This document shows, piece by piece, positions 34,387-43,976 of a stretch of 64,000 nucleotides of DNA (position 1 is its first letter; every line of letters starts with the position of its first letter). Position numbers and translations under genes: made by a program. The stretch covers positions 124,001 to 188,000 of the forward strand of contig NZ_JACJIM010000009.1 in assembly GCF_014138435.1 (NCBI RefSeq), written 5' to 3'. The notes beneath the pieces were generated by a model. That model did no database searches, was not told the origin of the DNA, and was given only the letters and a program-made list of their open reading frames with translations. This DNA comes from Methylobacterium fujisawaense (lineage in GTDB: Bacteria > Pseudomonadota > Alphaproteobacteria > Rhizobiales > Beijerinckiaceae).

Positions 34387-35310
34387 TCAACCGGTGATGA
34401 TATGGGCCTGGAGTGCGGCCGCCGCCGCGTTCAACTCCTCCTCAAGGATGCCGATGAGGAGCTGCGCCGCGTGGCTGAGCGGTTTCTGCGGATGGTGGAT
34501 GATCACCAATTCGCGGGCGATGCGCGGCGCGACGATGCGGTAGGCCTTGAGGTACCCGTCGGCGAGCTGTCGGCTGACGGCGATGCTCGGCAGCACAGTG
34601 AAACGCGTCGAGCGCGCCACGAAGTCCGCGATCGCGGGGGGCAGGTCGAGTTCGAGCTTCGGGCACAGGGTCACGTCCGCGGCGGCGACACGGCGGTCGA
34701 GTTCGACGCGCAGGCCGTGGCGGGTCGACGGCAGGATCAGGTCGAGGGCGGCGAGGTCCGCCATCCGGAGGGGCAGGGGCACCGGCAACGGTGTGTCGCG
34801 CCCGCCGACCACGACCATTTCCTCGTCGAGGAGGGGTGCCATGACGAGGCCGAGGCGGCGGGCCGGCCGGTTGATCACCGCGAGGTCGAGGGCGCCGCTG
34901 CCGACGCCCTCGATGAAGGTGCTGCTGTAGCCATCGGCCAGCGACAGCTCGACCTCTGGGTAGGCCGCCGCGAAGCGAGCGAGGACGCTGGGGATCACGC
35001 TCATCGACAGGGACGACAGGATGCCCGCCGTGACGCGGCCCGACACGGTTTGGGACAGGCGCGCCATGGCCGCCCGGGCCTCGGCGACATCCCGCTGGAT
35101 CGGGTGGACCAGTTGGTGCAGCGTCCGGCCGGCGGCTGTCGGCACCATGGCCTTCGGCTGGCGGTCGAACAGGCGCTGGCCGAGTTCCCGTTCCAGCTTG
35201 GCGATCTGCATGCTGAGCGCGGGCTGGACGACGTTCATCCGCTGCGCGGCGCGGGTGACGCTGCCCTCCTCGAACAGGGCGACGAAGTAGGAGATCTGAC
35301 GGAGATCCAT
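34387..35310 (-). CDS. LysR family transcriptional regulator
   Basis: A 307-residue LysR-type regulator. The N-terminal winged helix reads MDLRQISYFVALFEEGSVTRAAQRMNV and QPALSMQIAKLERELG; a typical periplasmic-binding-like effector domain follows. The frame runs 14 codons further up, but MDLRQ is the usual family start. It is divergent from the ubiD-like gene, and an inverted repeat lies in the shared 176-base gap. It probably controls hmfFH, parallel to the LysR-type regulator of furan clusters. Confidence 0.9.
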   Translation of the reverse strand: MDLRQISYFVALFEEGSVTRAAQRMNVVQPALSMQIAKLERELGQRLFDRQPKAMVPTAAGRTLHQLVHPIQRDVAEARAAMARLSQTVSGRVTAGILSSLSMSVIPSVLARFAAAYPEVELSLADGYSSTFIEGVGSGALDLAVINRPARRLGLVMAPLLDEEMVVVGGRDTPLPVPLPLRMADLAALDLILPSTRHGLRVELDRRVAAADVTLCPKLELDLPPAIADFVARSTRFTVLPSIAVSRQLADGYLKAYRIVAPRIARELVIIHHPQKPLSHAAQLLIGILEEELNAAAAALQAHIITG

Positions 35311-35411
35311 ACACGGGACCCGGGCGACACGAGCAACGCGCCAGAGGACCATGTGCGGGCCGGTCGGCGCAATTCAAACCGGCTGATGGGCGGCATCACC
35401 AATCGTTATTT

Positions 35412-35427
35412 TTCCCGCCTGCGGGAA
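35412..35427. promoter_or_regulatory. 16-bp palindrome between lysR and hmfF
   Basis: TTCCCGCCTGCGGGAA, perfect arms around CT, lies about 60 bases before hmfF and 100 bases before the lysR start. It is a candidate LysR-type binding site, although the spacing is not the classic T-N11-A. Confidence 0.45.
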
Positions 35428-35486
35428 GAGCTTAACGCTTCCTCCCCTGGCAAGCTTGGTTCAGACGACCCCGCCGTGAGGACAGC

Positions 35487-36872
35487 ATGAACGCGCCCAC
35501 TCCCGTTCGTTCCCTCCGCGACTGGCTCGATCGGCTGTCCGGGGATGGGCGCCTCGCCATCGCGCGGCCGGGAATCGGCTTGCGCCACGAGGCGGCGGCG
35601 GTGGCGAACCGCCTCGACGGCCGGCAGGCCAGCCTGTTTCCGCAGCCCGGGGGGCATCCGGGCACCATCGTCTCGGGCCTCGTGTCGAGCCGGGCCTGGA
35701 TGGCGGAAGCCCTCGGCACCACGCAGGATCGCCTCGTCGCCCATTTCCAGCAGGCCGCCGCCCAGCCGCTCCCCTGGCACGAACGCCACTCCGCCCCCGC
35801 GCAGGAGGTCGTCCACCGGGAGGGACTCGACATCCTGAAGCTCCTGCCGGTGCCGACTCTGAACGAGCACGACAGCGGCCCCTACATCTCGGCGGGCCTG
35901 ATGATCTCCCGGGACCCGGAGACCGGCCTGCAGAACGTCGCCATCCTGCGCTGCCAGATCAGCGGTCCGGACAGGATCGGCGTGCTGGTCCTGCCCCGGC
36001 ATACCGACAATTTCTACCGCAAGGCCGAGGCCCAGGGCCGGGGCCTCGAAGTCGCCCTCGTGGTCGGCGTCGATCCCGCCTGCCTCCTCGCATCCCAGGC
36101 CATCGTGCCCCTCGGCCACGACGAGTTGGAGATCGCCGGGGCGCTCACCGGCCAACCCCTCGACGTGGTCAAGTGCCTGACGAACGGCGTGCGCGTTCCG
36201 GCGAACGCAGAGATCGTGATCGAGGGCCACCTCCTGCCTGAAATCCGCGAGCCCGAAGGGCCGTTCGGGGAGTTTCCGCAATATTACGGGGAGCGGGCCA
36301 AGCGGCACGTCATGCGGGTCGATGCGGTAACGCACCGGCGCGACCCGATCTTCCACATGATCGTCGGGGGCGGTCTGGAGCATCTGTTGCTGGGGGCGAT
36401 CCCCCGCGAGGCCACGATCCTCGCGACGCTCCAGCGCAGCTTCCCCGGTGTCGAGGACGTGCATCTGTCCCTGGGGGGAGTCGGCCGTTACCACCTCTAC
36501 GTCCGCCTGCGGAAGACGCAGGAGGGCGAGGCCAAGAACGTGCTGCTCGGGGCCTTCGCCGCCCACTACGACATCAAGCACGCCGTCGTGGTCGATACGG
36601 ATGTCGACATCCACGCCCCGCAGGAAGTCGAATGGGCGATCTCGACGCGGTTCCAGGCGGACCGAGACCTCGTCGTCATCCCTCACGCCCAGGGCTCGAA
36701 GCTCGATCCCTCGGGCCGCGAGGGGGTCGGCGCGAAGATGGGTCTCGACGCGACCGTTCCCCTCGACGCGCCCCCCATGAAATTCAAGCGCATCCGTGTT
36801 CCCGGCGAGGCCGAGGTCGATCTCGACGCGGTGCTCGCGTCCGGCGCCGACTGGCGCGCGGCGATCGGCTGA
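35487..36872 (+). CDS. hmfF: UbiD-like decarboxylase (2,5-furandicarboxylate decarboxylase)
   Basis: A 461-residue UbiD-family prenyl-FMN decarboxylase. PEGPFGEF carries Glu257 and Glu262, spaced as the catalytic pair Glu277/Glu282 of fungal Fdc1. Other conserved stretches are LPVPTLNEHDSGPYIS and HDELEIAGALTG. In known hmf clusters HmfF removes one carboxylate from 2,5-furandicarboxylate to give 2-furoate, the substrate of HmfD. The gene is adjacent to the GMC oxidoreductase (4-base gap). Another aromatic acid decarboxylation cannot be excluded from sequence alone. Confidence 0.85.
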   Translation: MNAPTPVRSLRDWLDRLSGDGRLAIARPGIGLRHEAAAVANRLDGRQASLFPQPGGHPGTIVSGLVSSRAWMAEALGTTQDRLVAHFQQAAAQPLPWHERHSAPAQEVVHREGLDILKLLPVPTLNEHDSGPYISAGLMISRDPETGLQNVAILRCQISGPDRIGVLVLPRHTDNFYRKAEAQGRGLEVALVVGVDPACLLASQAIVPLGHDELEIAGALTGQPLDVVKCLTNGVRVPANAEIVIEGHLLPEIREPEGPFGEFPQYYGERAKRHVMRVDAVTHRRDPIFHMIVGGGLEHLLLGAIPREATILATLQRSFPGVEDVHLSLGGVGRYHLYVRLRKTQEGEAKNVLLGAFAAHYDIKHAVVVDTDVDIHAPQEVEWAISTRFQADRDLVVIPHAQGSKLDPSGREGVGAKMGLDATVPLDAPPMKFKRIRVPGEAEVDLDAVLASGADWRAAIG

Positions 36873-36876
36873 TCCC

Positions 36877-38583
36877 GTGAACGCCTTGCCCGAAACGGTC
36901 GACGTGTTGATCGTCGGCGGGGGCTCTGCCGGCTGCGTGATGGCCCACCGGCTCTCCGCCGACCCGCGGCGCCGGGTGCTCCTCGTCGAAGCCGGCATCG
37001 ATACACCGCCGGGCCGGGTGCCGGCGGAGATCCTCGACAGCTATCCGATGCCGCTGTTCCATGGCGACACCTACATCTGGCCGGGGCTCGACGCGGCGGT
37101 CACCCGCGACTCCCGCGGTCGCATGCGGCGGCGGGCCTACGAGCAGGGCCGGGTGATGGGCGGCTCGTCCAGCATCAACGTCCAGGCGGCCAACCGCGGG
37201 CTGCCCCGCGATTACGAGGCCTGGGCCGCGCTCGGCGCCGAGGGCTGGGCCTGGGACGACGTGCTGCCGTATTTCCGCAGGCTCGAGACCGACCTCGATT
37301 GCGGCGGTCCGCTGCACGGCCATGATGGGCCGCTCCCGATCCGGCGCATCCTGGAGCCCGCATGGCCCCCCTTCGCCCATGCGGTCGCCCGCGCCTTCGA
37401 TGCGACGGGGCTGCCCCGGCGCGTCGATCAGAACGGCGAGTTCGAGGACGGGATCTTCCCGCCGGCCTTCTCCAACCGGGACGACGCGCGGGTCTCGGCC
37501 GCCGCCGCGTATCTGGACGTGGGGACGCGGGCCCGGCCGAACCTCACCATCGCCGCCGGCCTCGAGGTCCGTTCGCTGGTGATGGACGGGCGCCGCGCGA
37601 CCGGGGCCGTGCTGCGGCGGGGCGACGGATCCGAGCAGCAAGTGAGCGCCGCCTCCGTGGTCCTGTGCGCCGGCGCTCTTCAATCGCCGGTGCTGCTCCT
37701 GCGTGCCGGGATCGGCCCGGGCGATGCGCTCTCCGCCTGCGGGATACCCGTCCGGCTGGCCCGTTCGGGCGTCGGCGAGAACCTGCGGGACCATCCCGCT
37801 TTGACGATGGCCCAGGTCCTTCCCCGCTCGCTCCGGCTACCCGAGACCTTCCGGCGCGCGAGCTTGCTGGCCCTGCGCTATACGTCCGGCCATCCCGGAG
37901 GCGGCGCCTCCGATATGTATCTCACCGCCTCCGCCCGTGCCGGCTGGCACGCCCTCGGCGGACGCCTCGCGCTCTACTTCCTCTGGGTGAACCAGCCGCA
38001 CTCGGTCGGGCGCCTGCGTCTCGATCCGGCGAACCCATCCGGCCCGCCCGACATCGACCTCGGCCTGCTCTCGGATCGCCGCGATCTCGAACGCCTCGCC
38101 TCGGGGATTCGGCTGCTCAGCGACCTCGTGGTCTCGCCCACCCTGAACCCCCGCTCAGACGACCTCTTCCCCGCGAACTATTCGCCGCTGATCCGCCGGT
38201 TGAGCGCCGTCTCCCCTCGCAACCGGCGGCTCACCGGCCTCCTCGCCCCCGTGTTCGATGCACCGGCCATGCTGCGCGCCCCGCTGCTGCGCGCCGTCCT
38301 AGGCGGCCACGCTTGGGCGACAGTGCTCCAGGACGATGGCGCTCTCGACGACTTTGTCCGGGACAACGTCTTCGGGGTCTGGCATGCGAGCGGTACGTGC
38401 CGCATGGGCCGGGCCGACGATCCCGACACGGTGGTCGATCCGGGGGGGCGCGTCATCGGAACCGAGAACCTGTCCGTCGCCGACGCATCGGTGATGCCCC
38501 GCCTTCCTAGCGCAAACACGAACGTCCCGACCTTGATGATTGCGGAAAAGATCGCGGAGAGGATGATGGTGGAGATGGGATGA
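36877..38583 (+). CDS. hmfH: GMC oxidoreductase (HMF oxidase-like)
   Basis: A 568-residue FAD enzyme of the glucose-methanol-choline family: VDVLIVGGGSAGCVMAHRL (FAD fold), GRVMGGSSSINVQAANRG, LCAGALQSPVLLLRAGIG (GMC signature 2) and WHASGTCRMGR with the catalytic histidine region near the C-terminus. The GTG at 36877, right after the hmfF stop, puts the FAD motif at the N-terminus. In the hmf scheme HmfH oxidises 5-hydroxymethylfurfural to 2,5-furandicarboxylate, feeding HmfF. Homologs act on other primary alcohols, so the substrate is context-based. Confidence 0.85.
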   Translation: MNALPETVDVLIVGGGSAGCVMAHRLSADPRRRVLLVEAGIDTPPGRVPAEILDSYPMPLFHGDTYIWPGLDAAVTRDSRGRMRRRAYEQGRVMGGSSSINVQAANRGLPRDYEAWAALGAEGWAWDDVLPYFRRLETDLDCGGPLHGHDGPLPIRRILEPAWPPFAHAVARAFDATGLPRRVDQNGEFEDGIFPPAFSNRDDARVSAAAAYLDVGTRARPNLTIAAGLEVRSLVMDGRRATGAVLRRGDGSEQQVSAASVVLCAGALQSPVLLLRAGIGPGDALSACGIPVRLARSGVGENLRDHPALTMAQVLPRSLRLPETFRRASLLALRYTSGHPGGGASDMYLTASARAGWHALGGRLALYFLWVNQPHSVGRLRLDPANPSGPPDIDLGLLSDRRDLERLASGIRLLSDLVVSPTLNPRSDDLFPANYSPLIRRLSAVSPRNRRLTGLLAPVFDAPAMLRAPLLRAVLGGHAWATVLQDDGALDDFVRDNVFGVWHASGTCRMGRADDPDTVVDPGGRVIGTENLSVADASVMPRLPSANTNVPTLMIAEKIAERMMVEMG

Positions 38584-39374
38584 TCCCTCTCGACACATTC
38601 GGCACCTTTGCGGTGGCCGACCTACGGCTGGAATACCGTTTCGTCGGTCCGCAGCCGGACTTGGCGCCGACGCTGGTGTTGCTTCATGAGGGTCTCGGTT
38701 CTGCCACGCAGTGGGGCCCGCTGCCGGAAATTCTGGTCGAGACGACCGGATGCGGTGTCCTGGCCTTCTCGCGGCAGGGTTACGGGGCCTCAAGCCCGGT
38801 GCCTCTGCCCCGCCGGGCCGACTTTCTCGAACAGGAAGCTTGCACCATACTTCCCCAGGTCTTCGACCTCGCGGGACTGCGAAGCGGCCTGCTGATCGGC
38901 CATTCCGATGGCGCCTCGATCGCGGCCCTCGCGTTGGCGGAGGGCGACACCCGCGTGCGGGGCGGCGTCCTCATCGCGCCCCATTTCTTCGTCGAGGAGG
39001 CGACGCTGGCCGGGGCCCGACGGGCCCGGGACGCCTACGACAAGGGCGATCTGAAGGTCCGTCTCGGTCGTCGGCATACCGATGTCGAGGGCGCCTTTCG
39101 CGGCTGGAACGACGCTTGGTTGGATCCGGCTCGGCGCGGATGGACAATCGAGACAGCCCTCACGCGATGGACCGTCCCGGCACTCATCATCCAAGGAACG
39201 AAGGATGCTTACGGAACCAAGGCCCAGATTGCTGCCGCTCGCAGACTTTGCCCCGCCGGTCTGCTGACTGTTTATGAGATGCCGAATGTTGGGCATCACC
39301 CACATCGCGAAGCGTTGGCAGAAACTGCCGACGTCATCGCCCGCTTCGTCACCCATGTCTTGAGCAGAGATTAA
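38580..39374 (+). CDS. Alpha/beta hydrolase
   Basis: A 264-residue alpha/beta-hydrolase-fold protein: LVLLHEGLGSATQWGP (oxyanion region), LLIGHSDGASIAALAL (GxSxG-type elbow; GHSDGA gives serine as nucleophile) and a C-terminal GHHPHRE with the catalytic histidine. It overlaps hmfH by 4 bases, so it is cotranscribed with hmfFH. It could hydrolyse an ester or lactone of a furan; the exact substrate is unknown. Confidence 0.82.
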   Translation: MIPLDTFGTFAVADLRLEYRFVGPQPDLAPTLVLLHEGLGSATQWGPLPEILVETTGCGVLAFSRQGYGASSPVPLPRRADFLEQEACTILPQVFDLAGLRSGLLIGHSDGASIAALALAEGDTRVRGGVLIAPHFFVEEATLAGARRARDAYDKGDLKVRLGRRHTDVEGAFRGWNDAWLDPARRGWTIETALTRWTVPALIIQGTKDAYGTKAQIAAARRLCPAGLLTVYEMPNVGHHPHREALAETADVIARFVTHVLSRD

Positions 39375-39900
39375 GTCTTCCCAAGACAAGGTCTGATTGG
39401 CCTTGACACACACACTGTCGCGAGGCCGGGTGCCGGCCCCTGTCCCGTGGGGAGGGGCAGGAGGCGGTGTTAGGTTCGTTGACAGGGTTATTTGGACTCA
39501 CCTGCCTCCCAGGCCTCACCCAGATCGAGCTTTCCGGATCCGGGCGAGGACCAAGCCCAGCCGTGGTACTGGGCCCGTTCGCCCACGTTGCCGCCCGACA
39601 GCTTTCGGCGAATTCACGTCCTCGACGGAATGACCGGATTGGATCGGGTAAGACGCTGTCCGTTTTTCCAGCAAGCCCCCTCCAGAGCGGACCGGCCGCT
39701 TTCGGCCAGGTTCGGCCGTTCCCAATCGCTCAACGAGCCGCTGTTGGATCCGAAGCAGCCGTTCGAGCGCCCCTGTCTAGACATCGCGCGGTTCCGAACG
39801 GACGGTGGTGTACCGACCAGCGGTGATCGTTCTCGCCGCCACGAACATGGGTCGCGAACGCCAGTTCGAATCCCGATAGGTCCGCCCAACCGAGAGGCCA

Positions 39901-39916
39901 GTGCAACCGGTTTCAC
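39901..39916. repeat. Island palindrome, copy 9
   Basis: GTGCAACCGGTTTCAC, extended by CCA and TGG on the two sides, lies 127 bases inside the right attachment core and beyond the catabolic cluster. Confidence 0.85.
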
Positions 39917-39957
39917 TGGGGCTGCGCATGGGTCGACCCATCGGCCGGGGTTGATCT

Positions 39958-39981
39958 CTGCTACACCGGACTGCTACACCG
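39958..39981 (+). repeat. Two 11-base direct repeats, candidate integrase arm sites
   Basis: CTGCTACACCG occurs at 39958-39968 and 39971-39981. CTGCTACCCCG, one base different, occurs at the opposite end at 7397-7407, between the left core and the integrase gene. Such short repeats near both ends fit arm-type integrase binding sites. Confidence 0.5.
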
Positions 39982-40042
39982 TGAGGGCAGGGACCTTCTC
40001 TAAGTCATTGATTTGGCGCGCGTTGGCAAGCTCGGACGATTG

Positions 40043-40059
40043 TCCCGCTCCCTCCGCCA
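40043..40059 (+). other. Right attachment core, 17 bp
   Basis: This is an exact copy of the last 17 bases of tRNA-Ser (7316-7332), without the rest of the tRNA. With the left copy it bounds an element of about 32.7 kb that carries its own integrase. Confidence 0.8.
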
Positions 40060-40457
40060 CCACAAGCGCCGAAACGCGGTCTCTTCGAGCCTTCTGCGGC
40101 TGAGCGCCGACACGGCGGCTGTCGCGCGGTCGCGGACCGTCGAGTTCGGCCCCGACGTGGCGCCCCGGAGATGCGTGGCAGCGCCGATCCGTCCGGCAGG
40201 CTTGCACCCCGCACTCCGATCACCCGGCACGACATCCCTGAACGACCCGGCCGGTCGGTGGACCGCGCGGGGCTCGCGGGTCTGGAGACGCGTCGAACCA
40301 TCGGGCTTGGCCAGCAGCCGCATCGGCGCCCCTCCAACCGCATCAGAGGCCGTCCAGCGCGCAGGATTGCGCATCACGTCCTCGCGCGCATGCCCGGCAG
40401 AGACATCGCGGTAACCATTCAGGCGCATTGCCCGCTGCAGCAGCCGCCGGAGCCCTC

Positions 40458-40640
40458 ATGCCCAGCCCCCGATCGACGATGCCCCGCCCGTTGACGGCGA
40501 CGCCCCGCACCCTGGAGACGACGGTTCTCGCCGATCGGATCAAGGCGCTCACGGCCTGGGATGCCGGCGCGGCGATGGCCCGAACCGCCAAGGCTGCGGA
40601 TAGCGACCCGCCGGTGATCAGGCTGCCGCTGGCCGCCTAG
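40458..40640 (+). CDS. Small hypothetical protein
   Basis: A 60-residue basic/alanine-rich protein (ends KAADSDPPVIRLPLAA). GGAG five bases upstream of the ATG is the main support. I see no domain, and it may be a chance frame in GC-rich sequence between the island and the cytochrome gene. The 400 bases before it (40060-40457) show nothing else I can support. Confidence 0.3.
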   Translation: MPSPRSTMPRPLTATPRTLETTVLADRIKALTAWDAGAAMARTAKAADSDPPVIRLPLAA

Positions 40641-40951
40641 CATCGACACGGCCCGTCTGCGCGGACCCGCCCGGCTCGCCGCGGCGGGCCTTGTCGTGCG
40701 CGCGGCGCCCAGCCGGGAAGGACGCATCATTTTCCAGCGCGGGCCGGATTATCGCCCCGCATCGGACGTCAACACTCCGACATGCCAAGTTTGGAAGCAT
40801 TCTCAGATCCGCCGTTCGCCCGTCCCGCCGCCCGGGGACGCGCCCCGCGGATGCGCGCGAGCGGGCCACCGATCCGAGGCCTGCCGAGACGTGCCGAGAG
40901 CAAACCGCGGAACCGGGCATGACATCCGAAATTGTTTGATGCATCGTTCAA

Positions 40952-40957
40952 TATAAT
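40952..40957 (+). promoter_or_regulatory. -10 box before cytochrome c gene
   Basis: A perfect TATAAT in an otherwise GC-rich stretch, about 88 bases before the cytochrome start, followed by an AT-rich leader. The matching -35 box is weak (TTGTTT, too close), so the promoter may depend on an activator. Confidence 0.45.
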
Positions 40958-41045
40958 CTGCACGCCTGCGCAGATTTTTTCCCTTGCATCGAAGAATTTT
41001 TCTGTCAGAAACGCAAAGCTTATCTGATCAATTCGGGGTCTATAC

Positions 41046-41411
41046 ATGCGTATGCTTGCACTCGGCGCCGTCCTCGCCGTCGTCATGCCCCTCGCGGCGC
41101 AGGCCCAGGAGGCCGGGGATGCGGCCGCCGGCGAGAAGGCGTTCGCCCCCTGCAAGGCGTGCCACAATTTCCAGAAGAACGGCGTGGGTCCTGACCTGAA
41201 GGGTGTCGTCGGCCGCAAGGCGGGCACCTACGAGGGCTACAACTACTCCGCCGCCCTGAAGAATTCCGGCATCACCTGGGACGAGGCCAACCTGCACGAG
41301 TGGCTGAAGAACCCGAAGGCGAAGGTCCCGGGCAACAAGATGATCTTCCAGGGCATCACGGACGACAAGAAGATCAACGACGTCATCGCCTATCTGAAGA
41401 CCCAGTCGTAA
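41046..41411 (+). CDS. Class I c-type cytochrome
   Basis: A 121-residue periplasmic cytochrome c. A signal peptide (LALGAVLAVVMPLAAQAQ) is followed by APCKACH (CxxCH heme site) near residue 39 and GNKMIFQGI with the axial methionine. Its size and the NGVGPDLKGVVGR stretch are typical of cytochrome c2/c550 electron carriers between the bc1 complex and oxidases or periplasmic dehydrogenases. It is monocistronic, with a strong terminator after it. Confidence 0.92.
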   Translation: MRMLALGAVLAVVMPLAAQAQEAGDAAAGEKAFAPCKACHNFQKNGVGPDLKGVVGRKAGTYEGYNYSAALKNSGITWDEANLHEWLKNPKAKVPGNKMIFQGITDDKKINDVIAYLKTQS

Positions 41412-41471
41412 GGCCGATCCGCCTTCGGAGCGGCGACACGAGCGATCGGCGCTCTGGATTCACTGATTTCA

Positions 41472-41500
41472 CCCCGTCCGGCCGAGCCGGACGGGGATTT
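41472..41500 (+). terminator. Rho-independent terminator of the cytochrome gene
   Basis: CCCCGTCCGGC and GCCGGACGGGG form a perfect 11-bp stem around CGA, followed by ATTTATT. Confidence 0.85.
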
Positions 41501-41559
41501 ATTCGTCAATCTAAAGTATTGAAGAAATAATCTGCCGGATTTGTCATCACGAGAGCTTC

Positions 41560-41662
41560 ACATCGCGAGCAATGATGGTATTCTAAAACCAGTCGCCCGA
41601 CGTAACGCACCGGGCGTCCTCAACCTTCAGCCCCGCCGGCACCCGCCGCGCGGGGCTTTTTC
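41560..41662 (+). ncRNA. Candidate small RNA with terminator
   Basis: There is no open frame here, yet the segment has an internal hairpin (CGCCCG at 41594-41599 with CGGGCG at 41611-41616) and ends with AGCCCCGC/GCGGGGCT (41629-41657) followed by TTTTT, a proper intrinsic terminator. The cytochrome gene already has its own terminator, so a separate short transcript is plausible. The start is not defined. Confidence 0.4.
41629..41662 (+). terminator. Intrinsic terminator without an upstream gene
   Basis: An 8-bp GC stem (41629-41636 with 41650-41657) followed by a run of T on the + strand. The opposing gene ends at 41668, so this hairpin faces its 3' end. Confidence 0.7.
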
Positions 41663-41667
41663 GTGGC

Positions 41668-42021
41668 TCAGCGTCCGCTGCCGGAGGACAAGCTCGACCC
41701 GACGCTTCCGGAGAGCTGGCTCGGCGTTCCCAGCTGGGTGCCGTTCGGATTGGTGTCCAGGCTGAGATCGGGCGACACGAGGCCGCCGGGCGCGGGGTTC
41801 GTCGACTGGGCCGGCTCGAAGGCCTGCCGGGCGCCGGCGAGCGGAATGATGACCCGGTCCGGTCGGATCGTGGTCTCGCAGAGCCCCTGGCAGATCGGAA
41901 TCGTGAGGTCCGTCTCCTGGCAGATCGCCTTCATCTCGCCCCGGACGCACGTGCAGCGGCACAGCGCCGAGGCCGGGACGGGCAGGGCCAGCAGGGCGGC
42001 GGCGAGCATGATCGTGCGCAT
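41668..42021 (-). CDS. Small secreted cysteine-containing protein
   Basis: A 117-residue exported protein: signal peptide MRTIMLAAALLALPVPASA, then a cysteine-rich head (CRCTCVRGEMKAIC, CQGLC) and a Ser/Gly/Pro-rich disordered tail. The five cysteines in the mature head suggest disulfides in the periplasm. I know no function. The start codon is the first Met of the signal peptide. Confidence 0.65.
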   Translation of the reverse strand: MRTIMLAAALLALPVPASALCRCTCVRGEMKAICQETDLTIPICQGLCETTIRPDRVIIPLAGARQAFEPAQSTNPAPGGLVSPDLSLDTNPNGTQLGTPSQLSGSVGSSLSSGSGR

Positions 42022-42165
42022 GATGATCGACCTCAGGGCCCGCGACAGGGCGATCGGGGCTCATAGCACGTTGCGCCCCGGAGCCCGAACGCGCCGGCAC
42101 CCCCGGCATCCCGCGTCGCAGCGAAGCCGGGCGAGGCTGACGCGGTCCTGAACCGCCCCGGGGAA

Positions 42166-42432
42166 TCAGGAGACTGGCGCGCCGGCCTCCCGGATGATGC
42201 GGACGGGCCGAAAGGCGCGCGCGGACACCTCGGCCTCGACCCAGGCGCGGGCCGCGTCGGCCGCGGGATGATCGGCGAAGGCGGCCGGGCGCGGCGGCCA
42301 TTCCGATCCGGACTGGACGACGTAGCCGCGCATGCCCGCGGCGCACGGGCCGACATAGCCGAAGACCTTGCCGGTGCCGTCCACGAGGTCGGTGCAGTGG
42401 ACCGGCCCCTCGGTCCAGCGGAGATCAGGCAT
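42166..42432 (-). CDS. Small hypothetical protein
   Basis: An 88-residue protein with GAGGCGAG ahead of its ATG. It has two cysteines (VHCTD, GPCAAG) and aromatic residues spread evenly, and no signal peptide or membrane segment. I do not recognise the family. It is divergent from the nucleotide-sugar dehydrogenase gene. Confidence 0.55.
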   Translation of the reverse strand: MPDLRWTEGPVHCTDLVDGTGKVFGYVGPCAAGMRGYVVQSGSEWPPRPAAFADHPAADAARAWVEAEVSARAFRPVRIIREAGAPVS

Positions 42433-42621
42433 CGTCTCGCCTCATGCGCGCCTCGGGCTCGATCGGTCTCTGCCCGTCGGTCAGGTGGTCTTGGTGCGCC
42501 GCGACCGGCCGGCGACGCGCCGCGCGGGCCGAAGCGAGTCGACGCGGGCCCGGGCCGCCCCTATACGCGCCCGGCGGCCGGACCGTCATCGGCGCCTTCC
42601 GAGCCCGCAGAGGGATCCGGC

Positions 42622-43920
<1,299 letters not shown>

Positions 43921-43976
43921 CCATTGCCGGGCCGCCGGCAAGCATTGCGATCATCCGGACGACGAGGGGACATGCC

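Larger units (their letters stand above)
39375..40042. other. Right end of island, non-coding
   Basis: No supported gene. It contains a tRNA-like 3' fragment (39861-39888), palindrome copy 9, two 11-base direct repeats and the approach to the right attachment core. Confidence 0.55.

Noticed and set aside
39805..39888. Possible complete tRNA ending near 39888
   Set aside because: The T stem and acceptor stem do not pair; only the T-loop and a CCA-like end are tRNA-like.
39492..40428. Several overlapping frames at the right end of the island
   Set aside because: Arg/Pro-rich on both strands, none with a domain, and they cross the attachment core, as expected of non-coding GC-rich DNA.
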